Assembly: GCA_947179155.2 (NCBI GenBank)
Contig: OX359270.1
Span: 17,767,556 to 17,831,555, forward strand
Source: Hedera helix
Lineage: Eukaryota > Streptophyta > Magnoliopsida > Apiales > Araliaceae
Direction: 5' to 3'
Length of the DNA: 64,000 nt
Shown here: positions 56,236 to 64,000 of the stretch, piece after piece
Layout of the letters: each line of letters starts with the position of its first letter
How positions within the stretch are numbered: the first letter of the stretch is position 1
Made by a program: the position numbers and the translations under genes
Notes under the pieces: model-generated
Told to the model about the DNA's origin: nothing
Databases searched by the model: none
The model's input: only the letters and a program-made list of their open reading frames with translations

Positions 56236-58219
56236 GTTCTTGAGCGAAAGTCATAATTTCTACATAAGTAGGTTTATGATTTGGTAATTTAGTGTTATGG
56301 GATGATGAAACATGATGGCCTTGCTAAATAATGCTTGTGACATCAAGTTTTAGTAGTCGAAACGAAGAACGATGAAACTTTGTTCTTCGTGTTCTTCGAT
56401 TCGTTCTTCGTGTTCTTGAGAAAAAGTCATGAAATCTTATATAAGTAGGTTTATGATTTTGTTATTTTTATGTTATGAAGTGATACGGAGTGTTAGAACA
56501 TGTTATCTTAGCAAATTAATGCTTGAGGTATCATGTTTTACCAATCGGATCAAAGAAATATAAGTTTAATATACTAGCAGAATATTTTTGGTAATTTCCG
56601 AAAATTTAATTTCTGAATCTGCCTTAGAAAATCTAAATCAAAGTTGTAGCTTATGAAATTCTAAGCAATTTAGACTCAAGAATCACTCAAAAATATTTTC
56701 GTATGACAAAGTTATGGCTGTCACTGTAAAAGAGGTCAGAAATATGAATCAGTTTTAGATCAGTCCCATTACTGGGAAATATGTGTAAATCAGTAAGGAA
56801 TCTCGAACTTTGGTCTGAATGAAAGTTGTAGGTACGGAAGTTACGAACGCGTGAAATTTTGAACGACTCAAAAATGTTTTAAAACGAAGAAGTTATGACC
56901 GTTTAACCGAGCCGGGGTCTGGCAGTCCAACAATCTGCCCAAATCCGAAAATTTGGCTTAAAAATGAGTTTTTGAGTTAGCCAATTTTCCAAATAATTTC
57001 ACCTATGAAAATAGTGTAGTTAAGTTATTCTAAGACTTATTCAAAAGGAAAATTTGATAAACTAACATTCGGGGTCGCGTAACCCTTTTTGTAGGCGTTT
57101 AACGATTTCCCGGGAAAACCCTAACATGGTTTCAAGGCAAGTCTTCTAATTCTTGCTATGTGTTACTTTTGTAATAATGTAAAAATGATAAATGAAATAT
57201 GAAATGTCATGTTTTTATGCGATAGATGTTATGTGAAGCCTTTAAATGATGTTTAAAAGCTTTCTAACTGTTATGTTTTATGTTTACGAGTAACGAACAT
57301 GATTTATACACTTTGTATGTCAATGTGATACAAATTGTTAGAATGTGAGTTATATGTGATATTAAATAGAGAATTATGTTCAGTCAAGGCATGTTAAAGT
57401 TTATATGAAAGCATAAACTGCGTATATGCTGTATGTTAGACTTGTTGAGCCGTCGTGCTCACTCTTGCGAATAAAACCTTATTTGCAGATTAAAGATGAA
57501 CGTTAAGAAGATCATGAACTTAAAGATGCAGCATAGATTAGGTTTTCATGTAAATTGATTGTATTTGTATATGTCATAATGACTGTTGTAATACGAACAA
57601 ACAAACATGTAACCGAATATTGAATGAATGATATAAATAATTATCATCAGAATGTTGTTATGTCTTTATTTTGATATAACCTAGAATTGTTAAAATTTAA
57701 CATAGTATTGATAATGATCTATTTATCTGGATGAGGATCGGTAAATAACTTGTGAGTGCTGTACATCTGAGACAGAACTAAGCGATGTTGACTGGTCAAA
57801 TCCATCGTTAAGGTTCCTCGGACCCAGGTATAACTCGTTATTACTATTCTGAATACCATATAAGTAGGATTATTGATATGAAGAGATATCTTTGTATATT
57901 GATACTTGTAGTACGAATGAGACCGTTACAAGTGGACGTATATAGAATATTTAAATCCTAAGGTTAAAATTAAACCGTTATATATGGTTTTATCCATTTA
58001 TACGGATGAAATACAAGTTGATACTTGTATACTTATGAGACTGAGATCAAGTTAAGATCCAGGGACAATGTTAAGAGAAATTGTTAATGTATAGTCTAAA
58101 ATAAGACTATTTCAACCAATATGATTATGGGATCATTGGTTAAGTCGATAGATGTATGAAATTAACGCACAAGGTCCGCCGCATCGAAAGCGCGGGGATT
58201 TTGGGGGCGTTACACAACC

Positions 58220-59626
58220 CAAGTTTTAGTTTTTATTTTTAGAAGATTTTCTTAGTAGTAAATTTTAGTTTTTATTAATTATTTTAATATTTTATTTTTA
58301 TTTTGTTTCAGGTTTATTCAATGCAATCCAAACTTAGTAGATGAGGAGGAAAAATGCTATATATGCAGGGGAGTAATTTGTTTTTAAATTTTTTTATTTT
58401 ATTCATTGGGGACAATGTCTGTTTTAAGTTTGGGGGTGTTAGTAAATTTTTAAAATTTTCTAGGTTTTATTTTAGTTTAAAATTTTAGAATTTTGTGGGT
58501 ATATTCACTGCAAACCCTCACGACAAACAATTCGTCCACTTGGGGTAACCTTGGGATTTAAAGACTTGTTGCACATGCTAAGTACAATCGTGTTTCCTAC
58601 GAAAATGTGGTAACTTAGTTTTTAGGTTGAGTCACTTAAGCAATGAATTAATTGAATTAAATTTTTAGTTGATGATAAAAAATTTGGTTTTTATATAAGA
58701 ACTTTTGAAAAATTGATAAAATTTTGCTAGTTTGAATAAGCACTATTTGTTAGTTATTATTTTATTTAAGATCCTATAAATTTTATGCACTCATAGCCAT
58801 TTGCGTTGGGTTAGTTTTAAGTTAAAGAAGGTTTATATGATTATATGCTTATGATAGATATTTGTGAATTTTATAATTTATTTGATCATAACTTGAAGTG
58901 AAATATGAGGTATAATATAATTTGGGGGAGATGATTTAGGTAAATTGTTCTAGGATTGTTTGAAGAATTGATCATTTTCGAGTTGAATTAATCATCATAC
59001 GGTGAGTTGAAATATAGCGTAAAATGCACTCACTCATAAACATGTGAAGAAAACGAGATGCAGCGTAAAACACAGGCATGAGCAAAGAAGAAGAAGAAGA
59101 AGAAGAGTGAGATAGAACATAAAATGCACACACCTACGATGAATGAAGAAAAATATAATAATATGTTTAAAAAGGAATGTGGTAAATTTAAAAAAATAAA
59201 TGATCTTAGTATACGTAACGTAAGTAAAAAAAACTTTTAATCCTTTAATTTATATTTACCTTTATTAACGTAAAGTGGTGTGAAAAGTGAGTTATAGAGT
59301 TTTGCTTTGTTATTCTTTTATTGTGTAATATCTGTTATGAGGCATTTAATTGCATGAATTTATTTGAGTTTTAACTAGTTTGATACATTTGGATTCACAC
59401 ACACATGAAGGGTCTTGAGTTAAGTAAGATTAATAAATATGTTAAAATTTTAGATTTTATATAGTTTTGAAATTTTCTTTGAGTTATCATTTAAAAAATA
59501 TTTGAGGCCAAAGTTAAAATTAATATTGATTTATTGCTAGAGTAGTTTTGGTTTATTTATTAGGGTCTTAGTTTTTATTTTTTAGTTTTACTTAAAGACA
59601 AGCAAAGAATTAAGTTTGAGGGTATT
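58220..59626 (+). other. 3' non-coding region of the Athila-type element
   Basis: Contains GGGGACAATGTCTGTTTTAA and AGTTTGGGGGTGTTAG at 58408-58442, a stretch characteristic of the region upstream of the 3' LTR in Athila-type elements, and AAGTTTGAGGGTATT right before the LTR at 59627 as the polypurine tract. A (GAA)n run lies at about 59085-59107. No coding frame recognised. Confidence 0.6.
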
Positions 59627-60036
59627 TGATAATTGGATTTTATTTCTCTTTATTGAATATTTTAAGCCTGAATTATTTATGAGTTTTTAAGTATTTTATG
59701 TATTTTAGGAAATTTATTTAATATTATGTGTTTTTATTATTTTTAATTAATTTATATTTTATTTTGTAGGAAATTAAACATTGATGGCAATTTGGTAAAT
59801 TATGCAAAACTGGGATGGCAATATCGTAATTAAGCATGGAGCTGATGGCAATTTTGTAATATCAGAAGCAAGCCTGGCCCCATGCACGTATGAAATTTAA
59901 CAGGATGCCAAAATGGCACCGTCCAGGGAAAGGAATGGATTAGCAGCACTAAGCCAAGCGCGCGATGCACGACCTTGTGTAAAAAGTAGAACAGTGGCGT
60001 GTTCGGTTAGCAGCAACTGGAGAAATAAATGCTCGC
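59627..60036 (+). repeat. Athila-type 3' LTR, first 410 bases
   Basis: TGATAATTGGATTTTATTTC and onward matches the 5' LTR at 51360-51775 (for example GGCAATATCGTAATTAAGCA). It is cut where a second LTR head begins. Confidence 0.75.
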
Positions 60037-61247
60037 TGATAATGGATTTTTATACCTATTTATTATATATTTTTAGGCTTAATTATTTGTTAGTTGTTAA
60101 GCATTTTAATTAATTTTAGGTAGTTTATTTAATTTTATGCATTAGTATTATTTTTAGGATTTTTATATTATTGTTATTTTTTTTAATTTAATTTTGTAGG
60201 TAAAATAAACCTTGATGACAAAATGGTAAATCTGCAGTTATGGATGACAATATGGTAATTAAGAAGCTGGTGGCAAAATCGTAATTTGTGCAAGTGGATT
60301 AGCACGCGCATGGCGCGGTGGTAGGGCAAAAATACGGAGATCATGCGACGCCGTTTGGATCAGAAGCAGCTGGCGTTCGCGCATGGCGCGGTAATAGATG
60401 AAGCAGGCGCGGAACGGTGTCATTTCAAGGGATGCGACAGACGGATTTGAAGGCATCCGCGCAATGCGCAGTAGGCCAGAATTAGTAATAGACCGCGCAA
60501 TGCGATCAGTTTTTCTTCTTTTTTCACTACGACGTCGTTTTTTGGCAGCAGTGGGAGGAATAAAAAAAGCAGTGCTGAGTTGTCCTTGTATTGATTAGGC
60601 GGAATAATAAATTAATTCTAAATCCTATTAGGGTTTGGAAAATAAATCCTATTAGGATTTAGATAAATTAGAGACCTATAAATACATGACAAATGGAGAG
60701 CAAAGAACACAATAACCTAGAGATACATTGAAGCATTGAAGCAAAGGATGCGACATCAAGGGTTCAAGGATTGGGGATTAAAGAAGTGCTACACATATTT
60801 TATCCTTTATTCTTTTATCTTTAATTTTTGTTATGCTAATATGTTGTTTAATTTGTGGAGTTCATTTTATCTACTTATGAACTAATTTTATTTTAAGACT
60901 ACAATGGAACCCAATGTTTAGTATAAATTAATTCTCTCTTGTTTCAATTATTAATCTTTATGATTCATTTATCATATTTTATGCTTATATGTTATAATTG
61001 TTTGGCTATACAATTATTTGATTTACTAGATGGATTTGGTAGATGAAATCTAGGATTTGATCTAAATATGATAACATGCATTGTGTATAAAATAAGAATA
61101 TATTTATACGTTGCATGTAAGTGTTTTGGGGAATTCAAGCTTAATGAATCTATTCTTAATTATTTTACATAGGAATATAGTAGATTAATTGGAATAGATA
61201 TTTTTGTCAAACTGTTGGAAAAAGTTTAATAAATATTTATGAATTTC
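60037..61247 (+). repeat. Second Athila-type LTR copy, 3' end lost to a Sirevirus-type LTR
   Basis: Starts TGATAATGGATTTTTATACC, again the LTR head, and follows the 5' LTR to about its position 52640. It differs more from 51360 than 59627 does and has its own GCGCATGGCGCGG repeats at 60306 and 60379. It is broken off by the LTR at 61248. Confidence 0.65.
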
Positions 61248-62279
61248 TATTAGTTTTCAGAGGCACACAAGTGATCTAGAATGGGGAGGATGGCTGAATA
61301 GATCTCTTAAAAACTTTTTCCTTAAAAGTATATGACATTACCAAATAGTTTATTTAATCAAGATTAGTTTACACAGCGGAACATTAGTTTGAAAACTCTC
61401 CTTAAAGATTTGTAAAACTTCTTAGTTGAGTTTAGACTGTATTGAAGATAGCCATTTATCAAGTAAACTAATCATAGCAGATATATATCTATATATGACA
61501 GAATGTAAATGACAGATTATAAATAACACCAGAGAGTTTAAGTGGTTCGGAGACTGAATAACTCATACTCCACTCTTCTACTTTAACGAGTAGGAAATCC
61601 ACTAAGGATGGTTCACACCGAACTCTTTAAGCCCAGCAGGCCTGGAATCTCTAGCTCACAAAGAACCCTTCAAACCCAATAGGTTTGGCTAGTTTAGTCA
61701 CTAAGACAAGGACACAAATGCCCTCTTCAAGTTCATTAGACTTGGCTCCTTTAGTCACTAAGACAAGGACACAAATGCCCTCTTGAAGTCCAGCAAACTT
61801 AGCTCCTTGTTTGTTGATAGATGTTGGAGTTGCTACTGAGTTGTACTTTTAGTTCCATTGTCTTTAAATACTCAGTAGCATGATGTGATCATACTTGAAA
61901 TGATATTGAGTTAGGCAATGATGCTTGACTTCTTTATGTACTCAATATCTTCTTGTGATCACCCATTGTGCTGCTAAGCTTTGGCAATTCAGCTCCTTTG
62001 GTACTTGATAACTTCTCGAGATGAACTTCTGAGATGACTGTGAAACTCCTTCCTTTTGGTACTCAGTTGTTCCTTCTTATCATTGACAGTTCATAGCTTC
62101 TCAAGATGAGCTTTTGAGATGACTGCGAAGGTCCTTCCTTTTGGTACTCAGTCGCTAACATGTCTGTATCAAGTTGGCATTTAGGTTTCTCTCTATCACG
62201 TGCTTAGCAGCTTTGAACACTTTTCTTGTAATAGAGTCGTATCTCTCTATGTCTCTCTCAATTCAGTTTTAGTGTTCTG

Positions 62280-63720
62280 GCAGATCGTAGAGTGTTCTTC
62301 AGCATATTCATTATTTTTTGTTTCACTCTACGATTCTGTTATTGTCCTCCATCCTTTTTTTTTTCAACAACTACTTTCATCCCTGTGGACATTTATGCTT
62401 TTATATGCTTGTGTATATTTTACCGTTGGAAAAGGTCCGTTGGATTCCTTTGGCATTGTGCAAATCCTTGATATATTTGAAGTTGACTTTATGTTGCTTG
62501 TGTCAGTGCTTTTCCTTTTTTCTGACATATGTTCTGTCACATCAAACTGTAGCTTCGCTTTCTGCATTTTTAGCCGTTGCACTTCCAGAGTTGTTTATCA
62601 AAGATTATTATATTTTTTGATATATTTAATTTTCTGATCCATCATTAAATATCTTCCTTGACTTCGATAACCAGCTGCTCTATTGCTTTCAGAGATGTCC
62701 TATTAGTCAGACTATTTTCACCATCCTTCTGAGCAGTAGGTCCTGACTTATAGTCGTTTAGACACAAAGTCTTCTGTGACTCTGACATGTATCTGATCTT
62801 TAATAGCATTTAATCTTTCTTTAATCTAGTCAAGGAATATTCTCTTTTCTCTCACACCATATTACAGTTCTGTTAATTTACTGGTTCTGATATTCACAGT
62901 GAATTCGTAGAGTGGCTGTCTAATCATTCTGACTGTACGAATTCAGCTCCACAATTGTTACTTGAAGTAAGTTAAGTAAAACGTTGAGTTGGAGCGATCT
63001 TCTCTCTCACTCTACGATCTTGCTATTATGTTCAGATCGTAGAGTTACTTACTGCAGTGCTTTGCTTTACGATTTCGTTCTACGTTCTTGTCCTTCTGTG
63101 CAAATCATAGAGTTGCTGACTGCAGTGCTTTGCCTTACGATTTTGTTCTACGATTTTGTCATTTTGTGCAAATCGTAGAGTTACTGACTCTCCTTGCTAT
63201 TTTTGGGCTTGTCAGTGGAATCATTGAGTTGTTGTCTTCTTTAGCACACCCTTTATTTTTACTCAACGATTATACCATGTGTAGAACAATTGTCTGCATT
63301 GTCTTGTCTTTTGGTTTCACTCTATGATTTAGTCTATCTGTGCAAATCGTAGAGTTCTCGTATGTGCTTGCTTTTCGAATCCACTCTACGATCTTGCCAG
63401 TTTGTGCATATCGTAGAGTACATTTCTTCTCTGGTTCTACGTTTCCTGAAGGCTTGCTTAGCTGTCTGTTCGACGATCGTAGAGTTTTGCTCTACGTTTT
63501 GTACTTGATCAATTCTTCAATTCAGCTTGTATATTATGTAGAACTCTTGCACAACTGTCTCTCCTTGATGATCGTAGAGTTATCCTGGTATGGAGTCGTA
63601 TAGTCCACTCTACGAACAGACTTAGTTGCTGCGAAGTCGTAGAGTCCACTCTACGAACAGACTGAATCATTGAGTCTTCTTTGCTTGGAGTCGTAGTGTC
63701 CATTCTACGATCATATTGAC
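62280..63720. repeat. Dense ATCGTAGAGT / ACTCTACGAT array
   Basis: At least fifteen copies by eye, among them near 62285, 62327, 62906, 63009, 63038, 63173, 63346, 63383, 63413, 63477, 63571, 63608, 63637, 63648 and 63704. The copies alternate in orientation. Confidence 0.75.
63637..63656. repeat. Perfect palindrome built of two motif copies
   Basis: TCGTAGAGT and ACTCTACGA are reverse complements separated by two bases. A near-copy with one change lies at 63595-63614. Confidence 0.85.
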
Positions 63721-64000
63721 TGAACAAATATAACATAAGATCAACCTAACAGATTTGATCTTTTCTAACTAAGTCTTTTTGTTCATTATTACATCATTAC
63801 ATATTGAAAGGACTTTACAAACTCTGCTATACACATATACAACAATAATTTATTCTTATATTACTCTGCTTATATCATTTATCTTTTATGCAGAGTGACT
63901 CCTACAGAAAGATCAACCTAACATTTCTGATCTTTAATCTCTAAGTCCTTTATACACATATTTCTTTTCAAAAAGGACTTTACAACATTTGAACCAGATA

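Larger units (their letters stand above)
54080..58214 (+). mobile_element. Very long gypsy-type solo LTR (4,135 bp) with TSD
   Basis: Perfect 5-bp duplication CAACC (54075-54079 and 58215-58219). It runs TGTAATATCCCAAATATT to TTTGGGGGCGTTACA, the same terminal style as the other gypsy LTRs here. It shares GAGCCGTCGTGCTCACTCTTGC at 57446 with GAGCCGTCATGCTCACTCTTGC-like text at 47091 in the 44952 LTR. A CCTATAAATAGAAGG promoter box at about 55710 fits. No internal element sequence flanks it. Confidence 0.85.
61248..64000 (-). repeat. LTR of a second Sirevirus-type element, runs off the right edge
   Basis: Its first 400 bases follow 6737-7330: TGATCTAGAA, TTAAGTGGTTCGGAGACTGA, CACTCTTCTACTTT and then repeated TCCAGC..ACTTGG. 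The right part ends in AGATCAACCTAACA..TGATCT and AAGGACTTTACAA words as at 9448-9615. The middle is packed with ATCGTAGAGT/ACTCTACGAT. It is clearly diverged from the LTR pair at 6737 and 16973, so it is a different subfamily. Confidence 0.75.

Noticed and set aside
62200..62637. Plus-strand frame of 145 codons inside the right-edge LTR
   Set aside because: It lies in a minus-oriented LTR, has very hydrophobic, low-complexity composition from a pyrimidine-rich strand, and overlaps motif copies. It looks like chance.
1..64000. tRNA or rRNA genes
   Set aside because: No cloverleaf boxes or rRNA stretches were recognised by eye; only tRNA-complementary primer sites were seen.

Overview
The window is nuclear DNA from a flowering plant, most likely a eudicot. 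It is AT-rich, it carries one split gene with GT-AG introns that is a clear plant LysM receptor-like gene, and nearly all the rest is nested plant LTR retrotransposons (Ty1/copia Sirevirus, other Ty1/copia, Ty3/gypsy, Athila) plus small DNA transposons. I saw no rRNA or tRNA gene, no CRISPR array and no bacterial operon. The species cannot be fixed from what I can read.

Layout. 1-1850: 5' end of a minus-strand gypsy element (gag fragment, long leader with a GC-rich island, tRNA-Met primer site, probable LTR). 2282-3352: a hAT-type element with a perfect 8-bp target duplication. 3361-5760: unassigned DNA, perhaps a decayed gene. 5761-6257: two related MITEs. 6380-19503: an old gypsy-type LTR split by a 12.2-kb Sirevirus (6732-18948). 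The Sirevirus has two LTRs, a primer site, repeated polypurine tracts and one intact 805-codon ORF of the envelope-like type, but no gag or pol; a copia solo LTR (13513-15488) sits inside it. 19505-23651: copia pol remnant with its 3' LTR, same family as that solo LTR. 23795-24011: start of a gypsy gag. 24019-30786: a long gypsy-type LTR split by a 3-kb solo LTR (26876-29860). 30797-32990: LTR-like remnant.

33872-38623 (+) is the only recognisable host gene: a five-exon LYM1/LYM3-type LysM GPI-anchored protein, a family of extracellular peptidoglycan co-receptors in plant immunity. Every exon and splice site is recognisable, but exon 2 lacks one base relative to the expected frame, so as written the protein stops at 241 residues and loses its GPI signal. 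Its first intron is swollen by a Mutator-like element (34892-37148), itself carrying a hAT-type MITE (35711-36392).

39705-48838: a decayed Ty3/gypsy element with gag, protease, RT, RNase H and part of integrase, interrupted by a solo LTR (44952-47512) and deleted from integrase into the 3' LTR. 50407-50993 (-): a dead papain-type cysteine protease exon. 51360-61247: an Athila-type element with LTR, primer site and gag remnant but no pol, split by a 4.1-kb solo LTR (54080-58214); its 3' side has two LTR heads in tandem. 61248-64000: a second Sirevirus-type LTR running off the window.

The strongest candidates for something little described are the Sirevirus derivative that keeps only an intact envelope-like ORF and is bounded by apparent TA...CA termini, and the dense array of the motif ATCGTAGAGT / ACTCTACGAT, often paired as hairpins, shared by its LTRs, its non-coding interior and the related LTR at the right edge.
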